A stretch of DNA of 64,000 nt from Oikopleura dioica (GCA_907165135.1 OU015569.1:8866501-8930500); one strand, 5' to 3'; positions 34,401 through 47,079 are shown, numbered from the stretch's first letter. Numbers and translations: made by a program. Notes: generated by a model from the letters alone, not told the origin.

Positions 34401-34597
34401 TCATTGATTGCCTTACCTAAAACTTCATAACATACTTAAAGGCAATTAAAATCAGCTCGAGAAACCTCGAGAATTAATATTTTATGTTACATATTATCTG
34501 TAACAGTTGATCACAAATAAAGAAAAAACTTCTAACATATATGATATATATAAGATATATTATATATGATATATCCTTCTGGTTGACTTCGTTCACA
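31499..34597. other. gene-poor region
   Basis: No gene can be supported. A plus-strand frame at 33422-33742 (RGAAGKPRARMENNSQQ) and an overlapping minus-strand frame (33256-33477, ARGFPAAPRKKRANPVAK) both look mildly coding; at most one is real. The 11-mer AACGGAATTAC occurs at 34295-34305 and again at 34707-34717, within partly similar 25-bp contexts on either side of the hairpin below. Confidence 0.3.
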
Positions 34598-34701
34598 GAT
34601 AATATGATTTTGTATCAAACCTTTACGTTTATTGAGATAAAATATCCTGATGAAGTTTATCTCAATAAATGAAAACGTTTGATACAAAATCATATGATCT
34701 A
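34598..34701. repeat. 104-bp hairpin (inverted repeat, arms about 45 bp)
   Basis: The left arm (34598-34642, containing ATGATTTTGTATCAAAC and TTTATTGAGATAAA) is the complement of the right arm (34657-34701), with two small mismatched patches and a loop of about 14 bp. An AT palindrome (tatatgatatatataaga...) precedes it at about 34540-34573. It could be a small palindromic MITE; no clear terminal duplication was seen. Confidence 0.6.
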
Positions 34702-34940
34702 CTTCTAACGGAATTACAAGTTGGGCCGTATCATAACCCCATCAAAACCCCTTGAGTTCCCGTTCCTTATATCGATTACGTTGAAATAAAGAAATCGATC
34801 TTTCCCGTGTTTCCATTCTTTCCATCATCGAGCTTTTTTTCTATAATTCTCTTTCTCTTTATTGGGCTTTCCCTTGGGCAGAGTTTTTTAACCAATCAGG
34901 CTTGCTTTTCCAAAACGATGACTCTCGACAACTTCAGTTT

Positions 34941-35080
34941 CACGAATTTGTACTGCATTTTTCAGTAAATCATCTAGTCGGAGTAGTCGGCGAGGATTTA
35001 TTGAAATGCAGTTTAAATTCGTGAAAAACAGATTTTCACTGATAAGGTGCCCGATTTCGGTGAATCATCGAAATCGGGCA
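34941..35080. repeat. two adjacent stem-loops
   Basis: The first stem pairs 34941-34972 (CACGAATTT...CATTTTTCAGTAAATC) with 34993-35023, allowing bulges. The second, 35048-35080, is a perfect 12-bp stem, TGCCCGATTTCG / CGAAATCGGGCA, with a 9-nt loop GTGAATCAT and a following TTTTATT. The second could be a structured transcript end or the tip of a repeat. It is not a canonical histone stem-loop. Confidence 0.5.
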
Positions 35081-38000
35081 TTTTATTGATAGTATCGAAG
35101 TACCTCTCTCAGATACGGAATGGAACTATCTGGGGAGTGCATTCGATTTATGAAACCTACTTTCTCTAGTCTACAGTCAAGGCTTGAATCTACATTGAAC
35201 GCAATGAACGCAATTGAAGACCTAACAAAGTTCATTGTGTGTAGCAATTCTGATGAAGCTTGCGATTAGTCTCTCTGATTTGAACGAGTATCGCAAGCGA
35301 AATTTCGTGGTCACCATGACAAGTATGATGGTGGTATTAGCATTTTTTGAGGCAAGCAAAAATAACTTTGATCTTCAGTCCAGCTCATGTGGCCAGCAAA
35401 AAGGGTTGAGCTACCGTGGAAAAGCTGCTCGTCCGAAAGAGATCTTTTTAGAACAACTGGTTTTTTATTAGGTTTGTTATAACTAATCATTCACTTAGAA
35501 AAAGGCATTACCAACTACATTTTTATTTGCTTTGGTAACGGATCGGATCGTCCATTAATACACACACAAATTAAGCTTTCCGATATCTCGTTTTGAAGAA
35601 GTAACGAAGCGAGATCAATTCAAACGGAACAAATGGTTACGGCCGGGAAAGATTCAAGTAAGCCGGATTAGTACTCGCTTTCTGCTAGGAATAAAGCCAA
35701 ACCAACGACCACAAGCAGGCGAGCTTAGAGCCAGATTCAGGAAATCTGTTTTGTTTCGTGTATTTACACACGCGGTCCGTCTGCAACTTATATGAACTTT
35801 TGGTTTCCTCCACGTATAGAGTAAAAATACCCCGTTCAAGTTCATTCTTCAGCTATGTTACAATTCATTACAGGATTTTTAGAACAGCGACATTCATGGC
35901 GCGGTGTTTCGCCATTATTGCAGCTATGAACATGTGTTAGCAATGCTGGAGTTTGTCGAGGCAGGCAATCGACGATAGAAAGTCTCCAGTAAAATTGATC
36001 TAGATTAGTGGCAGCGAGCAAACTTCAAAGTGCGCACGTTCTGAAGTTTTAGTAATTTTAGCGAAAAACCGCTACTGATTGGTATGTTGGGTGGCTGGCG
36101 GCAGGGTTCCAGCGGTGGCCGATGTCGAACGATGTCGAACGTGGCCTAGGATTGCTCATTAGACCGCTTACAACGTCATTAATCTGTTCAATCTCGATCT
36201 TGGGGATAACTTTGACAGGCGATTAGCTTGGCGATTTTCGATGCGCTCGCGAATGCATTTATAGCTGTTTTTGGCTTATCTAAGATTAGACTGAATCTCC
36301 AGCAATGGGCTCTAAGTATTCCGTGCTGGAGGACGCTCTTTGTGGAGTATGGCGCAGTGGGTGATGCATTGAAATTCATGAGCACTTGGTGGACAACTAC
36401 CGAATTACTCGCAGGGACATTCCACGTTTGCACACTTTGTAAAAAAATCGACAGACGAAATCGGAGCTGCACTGCGTTTAGAAACTGCCAAGCAAGCACG
36501 CGTATCCATCCCTGTAGCTCTGAGCCCAGAGATCATCAAAGTTCAAAAGGGACAAAAGTCTTATCGCAAAAGTCAAGCATCCTGTTTATAAGACATGCGA
36601 CGTGAAAAAAGCGCCGTAACTCTAGAAGCAAACGACCGGTAATTGCGAATTCTGATTACGAACGCTCGTGACCTTCGATACAGTAGGCCACCGTTGATAT
36701 GCTCAACGAGTAAGAAACTCGCTTGCGAAAGAACGCAGATTGAAAAGAACGTTACACTAAAATCTGTCACTGATACCTACAAACGCCTTTCTAATCAGAT
36801 CGAAATCTTGTAAAGCTGATTTCATCCTCTAAGCGTCTGTAAGCAATCTGGTGAACACGTGTCGACTCAAGCAAAGATCCCGACGGTAATAGTTGAGCTC
36901 ACCCAACAATTCCTTTCAGGACTATTTCCTTGGCCACGTGTGCTTTCATCCCAAAAATATTTTCGCTTTTCTTTTTTCCAAAATGTACAAAAGCAAGCTC
37001 ATAAATCTATACCGAGCAGAAAGTGTTTGCGATTTGAATAAATAACTCTTACAGCTGCGTAAATTACGTATCCATTACCATATTTCAAAAGTATTTGTTT
37101 TTGCAGATGTCCAAAAGGCATAAATTATGGCTTCCCTTGTCTTTAATAGTTTAACAATAATTGTAAATTAGATAGAGCAGACATATTCTCTTGGAGTCGC
37201 CTTTAAGTCGATGCGCGATGCCCAAGGAAGGTGACGACTAGCCAGACTAAATAGGCCAATTGCGGTTGCAAATGTGACCCTGATGATAAGCGTCTTTCGA
37301 GCGCGTTAATGCAACCCTAAAGCACTGCCTTTGACAGAAGGCTTCGGATTGAGAATGCTGAGTTTTCTTTTCTAAACAAGTTGCTCTGTAAATTTGCAAA
37401 AACATCGCGCTCTTGAGCCTTATACAGTGAGTCGGAGGACCTCGAGAGTGTGAGTCAAGATTTTAGACTTGCTGGTGAAACCTTCCGTCCTGTCTGATTT
37501 GACATGCTCCTTTCAAATAAAACTTAGAAAATTACTGGTTCATACTGAAAACCGTCGTAAGATTTTACAAATACCATCCGCTTGAGTGAAAGTCACAAAG
37601 TTAGGTTCATGAATAAAGTAAAAGGAATCCGATTCCGCGAAGGCTTAACACTCAAACATAGGAATTTGAGGAAATTCAGATTTTTTTCTTATTTAGAAGG
37701 GTTTTTTGACACGCGTGGATAAATGATTATAGCCCTTTTTACGCTGCTAAAATTCAGGGAAAGTGTCACACCTCACACCGTTGAGACAACCGCGAAATCG
37801 AAAGCTCTTAGACACCACTGTCCGCGAGTCTTCTGATTAGTTTCGCGACGCCCTGAAAGTAGTGATTTAGTTCGCGGAGATGGTAAACCTTGCCTGCGAA
37901 AATATATGCTAAAGGGTCTTTCATGTAGTATCGAGACCATTAGCACGTGTTCTAAAGAAAACACGACTTTTAGACTTTCGAAGTTCTTGAAAAAAGAATA

Positions 38001-38094
38001 ATTGAACACGGGAACTCGCCGCGCAAAGCCTTGCTAAGGCAGCGTTTTATTCACGAAATCGGCCGTTTTGTACTCAACGAAACGGAAAGCTCGT
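35081..38094. other. gene-poor region
   Basis: No gene supported. The longest frames (36188-36499 minus, 36228-36605 plus) overlap on opposite strands with no recognisable motifs. Possibly decayed mobile-element sequence. Confidence 0.3.
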
Positions 38095-39072
38095 TTATTG
38101 CAGGTCAATCCAATTGCGGTACCAGGCAACGTCCGTGTATACTCCCGGGTAGTAAGCTCCTTGTCCTTGGTGCGGATGTCCATAACTCCACGAAGTCACT
38201 CCGACAACCTTATTTTTAGCATTACTCTTTAGTCGATTAATTCTAACCATGTCGCCGTATTTGACCGGTCCACCAGAATCGCCGCCGCATGCGTCTTTTC
38301 CTAAATTCAAACATAAATGAGAAGACTTGTGGATCGAGCATCAACCTCCCACTCCATCCACTCCAGCACACATCATCCCTGGTGAGAGTTCTCCGTTGTA
38401 GTGCTGTCTGTCGTTGCATATGGAATAGGCAATTACGTTGATATCAATACAGTGCAGCTCAGTTGCCATTTGCGAAGGGACATCTCCAGAGACTGGGATT
38501 CTAAGCGTTCAAAAATGGGACCGATTCAATAAAACCTGTGTTTCCCCAGCCGCATACGCGTACTGGCGAGTCGTGCGGCACCCAATCTTGAGACATCTGC
38601 CGCGGCAAATACAGTGGCTTTACATAATCAGTCTCTACAAACGGTGAAGACAGCTACAAACTTGAATTTGTTGCGTTAAGTGCGGCAATACCTTGATTAT
38701 AGCGATGTCATTTTCTAGTAAGTATGAATTGTAGTTTGGATGGACTATGAACTGCGTGACAGCTCTTGACTGGCTTCGAGATTCGTAGACATCAATCTTG
38801 TGCGCGCCAGCAACGGCCGTGACACCGTATGCATTGTGGCAGTGTCCCGCAGTTATCGCTGAAAGCAAGATAATTTATTATAATTTCTCTGCGAAGAAAC
38901 CTTTATTCAAGTATCCTGCTAGCGATGCGCCACAAAAATGAGCTCCACTTCGTTGCAGGGAGACTACATATGGCTCCGAGTTTGGCGCAACGATTTCTCC
39001 GCCGACGACGCGAGAACTTATCTGCTTATGGCGAGATGCGAAGGCCAGACTGACGCAGAGATTTGCAGAAAA
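38095..39072 (-). CDS. secreted trypsin-like serine protease
   Basis: Six exons read in phase: 38901 to about 39072, 38692-38858, 38536-38653, 38346-38492 and 38095-38300. The first is probably preceded by a short start exon I could not place. Introns are 38-45 bp, GT-AG. Landmarks: a hydrophobic leader (LCVSLAFAS), activation site SSR|VVGGE, the substrate-site strand HFCGASL, catalytic His in TAGHC (Gly replaces the second Ala of TAAHC), Asp in [15 protein letters not shown], and Ser in [11 protein letters not shown]. The Asp six residues before the Ser gives trypsin-type P1 Arg/Lys specificity. It ends in [15 protein letters not shown]. Unlike the 21.6-kb protease it has no stalk. Confidence 0.88.
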
Positions 39073-39152
39073 CTTGAATGAGAGCTTATGAATGGAAGTA
39101 GGTCATTGTGTCTTATCTGCGTAATGAGACACTGCCCTCAAAGTCTAGATTC

Positions 39153-39775
39153 ATGCCCGATAATCAGAAACACGTTTTGGGGTGCTATTTCTATCTCTAT
39201 TATTGGGCGCACACGAGACGGTGGATGTGGACATAATTTTAATCAGCTCGCCTTATCTATGTTCTTATAGTAAAAACATCAAACCTTCATATTTCTGCCG
39301 ATGCGGAGTGAGATCACCAAATTACACAACTACAAATGCCAAAGATAAAGAGAAGCACGTGTGCGATTCTCAGACAGGAGCAAATGATTCCGAATCCGAC
39401 GAAACAGCCAAATTGGATTCAAAGCAGGAGAATTTAAGCAGCTTTGAACTCGGAAATATGAGCTTGAAGTTGCGTGAAACTGGCCAATTTCTCGGCTACG
39501 TTGCCGAATCGCCTTTAGAAGGTCGCTGCCGGAAGTTCCTCTTCGTTCACAGAGTCACTGGCCGCAGTTTTAGGTTCATCCCGCTTCCGCAACTATTTAG
39601 AACATGTTCGGCACGGTATTTACCAAGGTTATACAGAAGTGATGCAATCGCTGTAAGCAGAATGCCGAGCGTAACTTTAGATATGCATTTTCAAGAACGA
39701 TGTGTTCATCCGATAATCGCCCGTCAATTGCACCTTCCTAGCGATATTCTCCGAATGCCGCTACCAAAAATATAA
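39153..39775 (+). CDS. 177-aa protein with an N-terminal Cys cluster, function unknown
   Basis: Two exons, 39153-39181 and 39271-39775, with an 89-bp GT-AG intron, give exactly 178 codons. It starts MPDNQKHVLG and continues with a possible metal-binding cluster (FCRCGVRSPN...KEKHVC). A polar acidic linker (GANDSESDETAKLDSK) follows, then a compact C-terminal half (GQFLGYVAESPLEGRCRKFL; TGRSFRFIPLPQLF). No signal peptide. The family is not recognised. It is transcribed divergently from the protease at 38.1-39.1 kb. Confidence 0.6.
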
Positions 39776-42700
39776 ATCTTGCCGTTTTTCAAAAACGGCC
39801 AAAACGTGACTTCACTGATCGCCTTCTATTACGCTCCTTGTATTTACCACCATTAATGGCAATTCTTTTCTATTTTGGGAAATGGTAAGAACGCGTGTTA
39901 ATTTGCTTTCGAATTATTTATTGCGCAAAATTATAACTTTTTGGCGGTCAGTCGTTTTAAAAAGAAAGCTAATCAGTTGAACCACATGTGATACTTTCTG
40001 TGAGCGGCGCAAGGTTATGCGTTGAATTGGCAGGGAGACAGAAAGGATTCACTGCTGGTCTTCTTGGATTATGAAGTTTTCGCGTTACCACTCGAAAAGT
40101 GGTATGAACCGCGGGGCTGCACCTGTCTCTGATCGTGTTACTTAAAGTAACAAGAGAAATTCTCTATAACCGAACTTGGGTCTTGCCCCAGCCCCATTTC
40201 ACCGCTAATTAACAGCGAGACGATTAGGCTGGTACGGGACTCATTAATGCACGCTTACGAGGAGTTTTTTGAGCCCGCTTTACGTAATCACATCAACTTA
40301 GCTTTTCAATTTTAGCTTTGGTTAACCTTTGCAGTTTTCGAAAGCTCCTACAGTTACTAGTGATGACGGTGTGGTTTGGAATCCAGTCCACAAGTCTAGT
40401 AGCATATAGGACCGACTGGTGCTTACGTTACTACACTAAGTCGTTCTCTGGCCACGGAGATCTCGAACTTGCAAGTTGAATATCTAATTCTTCTTTTTTT
40501 TCAAGGTAGACTTTAATTTGGCAATCCTGACATTTTTCAATGTAGCATTGATTACGCTGTTTACGCTGCAATTTTCTTGTTTTATTTCCCTAACTTAGCG
40601 AGGTGATGAAGTCAGTTCTTCTGGATAAGCTCCTTTCTGGTGGAGCGGCGGCAAATTTCACAATCGCTCTAGGAATAACATCGTCGACCAAGCTTGCCGA
40701 AAATTGCTTTTCTTGCGCTTCAACTTCAAGCCGAAAAATCAGAAATTTCGAAACTCAGGATCAAGCTTTATCAACGTAGAGAGCGAACAGCGTCTATTCC
40801 CACTGAAGATATCCTTTGCTAAGTTTCTGTTTACATACTCAGGACTACTAACTACTCAATATTGTTCTACAACTCATTGCCAGAAATATGCACGAGAAAC
40901 TCAACAAATCGTGTTTTGAGGTAAACAGCATCCAAGGACAGATGCTTGCCTTCCAGTATTTTATGTTTTAGGTGCTGGCAAATAATTTGTATCTTTTTCT
41001 TCTGCTTTTCGCTAACGGAATTATCGGAGCTGTTTCTAAACATGATGCTTGTTTATTGTTAAAATAGAACAGAAGGAACTTTTGCCCACGTGTAAAATCG
41101 TCATTTTTCGCATTATACGGTTACCTGTAAAATGGCGTTAGTTTGCCCGGTGAGCACTTTTTCAAATCGGAGATTCCCATATCAAGCGAATTTTGGAGGC
41201 AAATGATTTGGAAATAAATCCCGTCTCCCCAGCAATATTTTGGCCCAAATAAATAGCGCTAATGTTAAGTATCTGTTTTGTTATTCCGAGAAACATGCTT
41301 GGCATATTCTAATGCACATAATACGGAGAGTCAATCAAAAATACATCTTGAAAAGCTTAGATTTTATTAACATCGAAAATTTGCGACATTGATCGGTTTT
41401 GGTAATGAATTTAAACTCTTCTCTTTTGTATTGTTGTCAAGAATTTATGGATGAAAATGGACCAATTATTAAAACAAGTATCTAAATCTTATCGAGCAGG
41501 TGTTTCATTTAATTACATTTTGTTTAAATAGAAACCAGGGCAAGCGAATTTGAGCCCGAAATTTGCAGATTTCGATAAATTTTATCAGTGCAAACTTTGA
41601 GCTACATAATTCTAATGGAGTAAGATAAGATTTAATTGGACAGGAGTTCATTCAATTTGCGAACGCGGAATGCTAATGCATGAGCGATAGTGACAGAGCT
41701 GGGAATGGATGGCTCTGGTTAATTTCACCATCAGTACGTTTTTATCAGCCCGTCAGCGGAACTTGTGCGGCCAGTAGATGACGAGCGTGCTCATCCCAAC
41801 CAGGCACACTGGCAAAATCTCTCCCAGGAAAGAGCGACTTCTAAACAAGGAGCACTTGTGATAAGCACGACAACTACGACAGCCTTACGTCTATCGCCTT
41901 CTACGTCTCCATCTGCTCCGCCTGTCACCGACACATGCTTATTCTGAACGGAATCAAAGCTCGGAAATTCTCTTCTTATTTCCTTCTAATTAATCAAGAA
42001 ATAGAACTTCTCTGCATTTTAAGCTTCCGTTCACGGCATTCAGAATACAACCATTAATCTTGATTCGTCATTAAAGTTTATTACTATTTTGGGTGAATTC
42101 AAATACTCTCTCTGTAGATGCCCAGCACGAGGGAGATGAATCTAATGTCTTTTGAAGTAGTTGTTTTGACTCGTAATTCACGAAAGCCCTGTCGTTTTTC
42201 GTTCTTATCAAGTCTATTAAAGCGTTCAAGAGAGGGTTCGAGGGTTACTGGTTTGGAGCAAACGCCTCTCCTGACTATCCATTTCTGTCGCAGTGACGAG
42301 ATTTTAACGAAGCGCTTATCTCGCGGAAGCCAAAAGAGATAGCCCGACGGATTATAGTCGCTGACCTGAACATGTTAATATATTTTCATTTCCGCAGCTG
42401 TACTTTGACGATGTTGGCGATGACTTGCGACTCGCTGCCATTGGCGTTCACCGCGTTTTCAGCTTTCACCTATTTTAAATAACCACTATAATTATTAGCA
42501 GAGCTTTCACCTCTAAAACAGACACAAGGGCTGCATCAATAAAATTATCAAATTTCCAGACAAAGGTCTCCCCTTCACGCGAAAACGAAGGTAGAGTTGA
42601 ATCAAGAATTCGGGTTTAAAATTCAACTGACGACTATTTATCAAAATACTCTTTTGAACCCTTGCCGACGTGTAGACAGAACTTCTCTTCTATCGTAGAA

Positions 42701-43877
42701 AAGAGTGACATTTTTCTTCACTGAGACTGAAGTCCCCCGTCTTTGTCCTCGTAAGCTTTAATTGCGAACGATAAAAACCAATTAAGATTCCGCTTGGCAA
42801 AGTTGGGATAAGCATGACGGTCGTCAGTGTTTTGCCAAATGAAAAATATTGAGTCAGTTCATGGAGCGTTGAGTCCGCGGCAGCGAAGGTTTAGAACAAA
42901 TATTTTCTAATCGAGGCCATTCCAGGACCTCTTTACGTGGAAGGCTTTCAACGATCACGAGGCAGAAAATATAAAAAAGGTATAATTGTTTATTCAATGT
43001 GATAACACGACCGGGTTAAGGCTAAGCCTTCACTAAGGGCCGCTAAGATTCAGGGTAAAAAAGATTGAAAAGTAGAACAGATTGGTTGAGCGTAAAATTA
43101 AACGAGCAAGTGTAAGAGGGTGTGATCCGGAATTACCATCGTCCATGGTCACCCGCTATTTCACTCTACGAAACAAAGTCACGTGTGGATAAACTAAGTG
43201 AGGAACAGGAACAAGAGCGATCCGTAAACAAGAAAAGAGGGAATAGAATGCGTGATGAAGAAATGTTTAGAAAGGCGAAGCAGCGTGTTTTGAAAATCAG
43301 CATATTAATCCTCGATGCTGCTAGGCGCATATTTAAGACATTCGGTTGCCAAAACAGACAAAGTGTTGAAGCCTAAAGAAAGCCGCTTTATTGTAGAAAC
43401 TAGGCACGAAGGATCTAGGCCCATCCTTTATACGCAATGAATAAGGTGCTCTTCTAAAATTTAAAGCCTCATAAAGGTCATTCAAACGCTTTTATTGAGA
43501 GCTTGAAAAAATCAACAAACTTTAATTGGTAATATCATGTTTTCTCTGCTTATCAAGAATAATCCAGCCAAATGTTGAGTGAGAAAACAGTGCCGCATTG
43601 TTCGTAGTTGTAGCACTAGCTGTTCTAACGTTCTAACGCACTTGTAAGCACTCTCGGTACAAACAGAGCTTGCCAGAATTGAACTCTCATTCTGGTATTT
43701 ACAAAGCTTGATAGTCGATAAGGAACAAGTCAAGAGTAGATTCGGAACGGCAAAAAATGCTCCTTATAATTTGTAGGGACTATTCGCAGTTTCAAGTTCT
43801 AATCTCTAAAAAATTACTGCTTTAAAAATGAATAAAATGGTCATTTTAGAAGTACTTCTCCATCGAAACTAACTGCG
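39776..43877. other. gene-poor 4 kb
   Basis: I cannot support a gene. The best coding-like pieces are a plus-strand stretch at 41755-41947 (RPVDDERAHPNQAHWQNL, ending in a Thr/Ser/Pro-rich tail) and one near 42190-42340 (KAFKRGFEGYWFGANASP). Neither has a definable start or splice partner. A Lys/Arg/Glu-rich frame at 43122-43376 is also unsupported. Confidence 0.3.
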
Positions 43878-44114
43878 TTAAGATTGGAAGGTATAAATTA
43901 AAATAATTTGTACGAATTTCCGAGAAATCGATTTTCCAATTTTGTTGGATTCGGTCGGACAATCTTCTGACAAACCACACCTCTGGAGGCTCTCCAGCCG
44001 CTCATAAGCAAAAGTGGGCTCGCGTTGCTCAACCGGACCGCGGTCGCATATTTGAGCCGGCGGAGGCGCCAACGAGCATCTCAGAGTGCTCACGAATGGC
44101 GGTCGCGAGCAATC
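43878..44114 (-). CDS. possible exon of an unrecognised gene
   Basis: A GC-richer island entered by a CTAG acceptor reads STLRCSLAPPPAQICDRG, then EPTFAYERLESLQRCGL, to a stop at 43878. An upstream hydrophobic frame (ACVAFFNHSEVVEHPP, about 44330-44384) could be its first exon. The structure is incomplete. Confidence 0.25.
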   Translation of the reverse strand, partial: DCSRPPFVSTLRCSLAPPPAQICDRGPVEQREPTFAYERLESLQRCGLSEDCPTESNKIGKSISRKFVQIILIYTFQS

Positions 44115-44384
44115 CTAGATACACTGCGAGGAGACGCTTTTTTCACAAATCCTAGCAACCGTTTCACACCGTATCAACGGCAGATTTGATTTTTTTCTCT
44201 GAGAAAAATAATAACGAAGACAAGAAATTATGAAATCTAAGGTTTGATATGTCAAGTAAAGCGAGAGAACGATCAAGAAATTTTCGATGATAATTTCGAA
44301 ATAATATTTCGAAATTGTAATTCTGGGTGATCGGGGCGGGTGCTCCACGACCTCGGAGTGATTAAAGAAAGCGACGCAGGCCAA

Positions 44385-45049
44385 ATGGCTTCATGAGGTA
44401 GAGAACGCGAACCTCGAATTGATTAAGCCTGGCTTGCGAACGCTTCCTTCAACCATTAGTTTCAATCAGGGCTAATGTCACCTGTCGTTCGGCGCACCAC
44501 CGCCGATTAAATTTCCCTTCACCGCAAGACAGAGAGCGAGTTGATTTTCGAAAAGAATTTGAGGCTTTCACTTGTCAGCTCGTCTGAGTTCCAAAGCTTT
44601 TATCACTCGTTCACGGTGCGACAATAATGTTATACTGTGAAAGAAGCGCCACACTTTTCCTCAGTTTACCTGCTTCGGAATTTTTACTTACATTTTTTCC
44701 AAAAAATAAAAATTGACCTAGAGCATAAACAACCACGTAACTATGATGTTAAGATAGCGTAAACCTTCTGAATGGAGCCATTTAAACCTAGTAGCCACAA
44801 TAATTAAAATATTTAGCCGATACTAAATCAAACGGGGCGCCTTCTCGGAGGCACTCAAGGACTCAGTAACTTGCTCTTTTCTATCCACAAACAGGGATGA
44901 ATCAGATATTTATAGTGCAAACAGATGATCTAAAAACGCGAATCCAAGTTACTTTTTCATAACGTTCTTGCTTATTTTGGGCATAAAATACTCTATAAAG
45001 TGCGATTATGGGTTCATAATATTGAATAAGAATCTTACCGTATTTTAAG
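44385..45049. other. spacer upstream of the coiled-coil gene
   Basis: No gene seen. It may contain a 5' exon of the gene whose exon begins at 45050 after a TTTTAAG acceptor. Confidence 0.3.
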
Positions 45050-45433
45050 GATAAACGATCACGTCGACGACAACGAGAGAGTGACGCTTTCTCGCACTCC
45101 TCAGATGGCTCACTAGCAAGTGGTCAGAGTCGCCAAAGTTGCAAAGCACCTAGACTCGACAATGCAGATCTGATGGACAACAACCTGATCGACGCGGAAG
45201 TGTGTGATCGCTCTGAGTTTCTAAATCTGTGGCTGGAGCAGTTGGAGGAAACTTCGCGAACGCTGCCTCATGAAAAACTGCTTCAGCGCGTCGTCGAGCT
45301 TGAGACCGAGCTAGTCGACACTCAGGAGAAGCTCAAACGCGCTACAACCCGCCTTGAAACGCAAAAATCATCGTCATCACATGGACGCGCTCGCGCAAGA
45401 CCCTACTACGTCCCCTTTGACATCCAAATGTAA
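45050..45433 (+). CDS. small coiled-coil protein, last exon
   Basis: The open exon starts after TTTTAAG at 45049 with basic sequence (KDKRSRRRQRESDAF), a Ser-rich stretch (SHSSDGSLASGQSRQS) and a coiled coil (NLWLEQLEETSRTLPHEK; LETELVDTQEKLKRATTRLE). It ends GRARARPYYVPFDIQM at 45433. An internal ATG at 45173 (MDNNLIDAEVC) could be the real start, giving 86 aa; the upstream frame composition favours a longer protein. Family unrecognised. An AATAAA lies near 45670. Confidence 0.55.
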   Translation, partial: DKRSRRRQRESDAFSHSSDGSLASGQSRQSCKAPRLDNADLMDNNLIDAEVCDRSEFLNLWLEQLEETSRTLPHEKLLQRVVELETELVDTQEKLKRATTRLETQKSSSSHGRARARPYYVPFDIQM

Positions 45434-45879
45434 ATCTCCCCTATCACCATTAAAGACCTCTCGAGACGCGAATATATTTCAACTGTTAATAATCACCCTT
45501 TTTCTATTGGAATATACAGCGCTCGTTAGTGTGACGTTTTGGCGAAACTTTATATTTTCGTATCCGTATGATCGTGTAAAATTCTGTCTTCTAGTGAAAG
45601 ATATAATGTACAATTCCGGTGTAAATTGGTCAATCGAGTATCGAGTACTCTTAGTACCATTATTTTTAAATAAATAACTCTTTGATTAAAATTGTCTGCT
45701 TTGTTCCGATGTTTTATGCATACGCTCAATAGCAAGCATCCATTGAAAATGTAGATAAAGACTTTCTGCAGCTGGTAAAATGAAACTATCCAGCTGAGAT
45801 ACGAACGATGTTTTTTTTTTGTCAGGCATTTATTTGAACCGTTGCCAGAAATAATTTAGCTAAAGCGCAGAACAAGGAT
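45434..45879. other. convergent 3' UTRs
   Basis: Between two convergent genes. AT-rich, poly(A)-type signals on both strands, no coding evidence. Confidence 0.35.
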
Positions 45880-46878
45880 TTACTCGACAGTGCTGAAGTA
45901 ATCTTGGGCCTTGGCAGGGTTGATAGTCTTCTTGCCAGGTTTCCAGTTAGCAGGGCAAACTTCACCGTGCTCTTCGACGAATTGGAAAGCCTGGAGTACT
46001 CGGAGGGCCTCTTCGGGAGATCGGCCAACAGGGAGGTCATTGACAGTAGAGTGTCGGAGGATACCGTTGGGGTCAATCAAGAAGAGACCTCGAGTGGCGA
46101 TTCCACCGGCAGCGTCTGAAAAAACATTGAACCGAAATCGAAAACTTCTCCAATTTTGACTAACGAGGGTTAATTTACTCATTCAAATTGTTGAATTAGA
46201 AATTGCTACGTGTTTCTGAATAAGCGCCGCAGTGAAAATAAGAATATTTCTAGCGTAGACTGTTCAGAAAAAGAAAGGAAAAGTTGATTGCCTAGATTCA
46301 GTGACCTTCTCGAGAGGTGAGGCAAGTTGGACGAAAGGCCTCTTCATTGCGAAAAGGTCATTTGATTCACGCAATTTTGGACGAGAGCATAACTTACCGA
46401 TAAGGACACCGTAATCTTCAGCGATCTGCTTCGAAAAGTCGGCGAGAATGGGGTACTCAACGCCTCCAAGGCCACCCTGATTACGGGGCATATTGTTCCA
46501 GGCAAGATGAGAGAAATGCGAGTCAACGGAGCAAGCAATCACTTGGCAGTTGTTGGCGGCAAACTCGGAGACCATGTCGGAGAAAGCGATCAATTCGGTT
46601 GGACAGACAAAGGTGAAATCCAAAGGGTAGAAGAAGAATAGAACCCACTTGCCCTAAAAAAAGATAGAAAATGCAACTAGAATATCAGAGTACCTCGGAA
46701 GTGTACTGCTCAAGGCTAATTTCTTGGAACGCGCCATTGACGACGGCCTGACCGGAGAAGGCAGGTGCCGGCTGAGTGACTTTCGCTGAATATAACCAGC
46801 GTCAACGATAGGTTTTGATTTGTGAACCTTACCAGAGGCAGCCCGTCGGGCGAGGTGACGGCCGATCTGACGGAACAT
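45880..46878 (-). CDS. PRDX3-like: typical 2-Cys peroxiredoxin, mitochondrial type
   Basis: Thiol peroxidase reducing hydrogen peroxide with thioredoxin as electron donor (family knowledge). Four exons sum to 210 codons (209 aa): 46833-46878, 46694-46785, 46398-46653, 45880-46115. The N terminus [15 protein letters not shown] is rich in Arg without acids, as in a mitochondrial presequence. The peroxidatic Cys is in DFTFVCPTE and the resolving Cys in EVCPANW. The GGLG loop and the C-terminal YF motif (DYFSTVE) mark the overoxidation-sensitive eukaryotic type. Introns 1 and 2 are 40-47 bp, but intron 3 (46116-46397) is 282 bp, long for this region. Confidence 0.95.
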
Positions 46879-47079
46879 TTTTCTAAAAACAAACAAAATC
46901 TTTGATATGTTTTGATTCAGGTCACTGTATTGAATTTTCGGGAAGGTAATTGAAAGGCTTTTTGGTACTGTTTTAGCTGATTTGAGAAGTTGAAGATTGA
47001 GGAACAGGGCAAGAAAACATGCGTAGGTCTTTTCTGAGCGAATTTTATTTGAAGAATGGATTTGCTGGGAATCGGCTTA

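Noticed and set aside
36188-36605. Long frames on both strands considered as a gene of a mobile element
   Set aside because: Neither frame contains a recognisable reverse transcriptase, transposase or integrase motif, and no terminal repeats were found.
42118-42342. 74-codon ATG frame, considered as a small gene
   Set aside because: A different frame in the same stretch reads more protein-like; with two competing frames and no splice structure I report neither.
45911-46159. Arg/Ser-rich plus-strand frames over the peroxiredoxin gene
   Set aside because: Antisense of the last peroxiredoxin exon, which is unambiguous.
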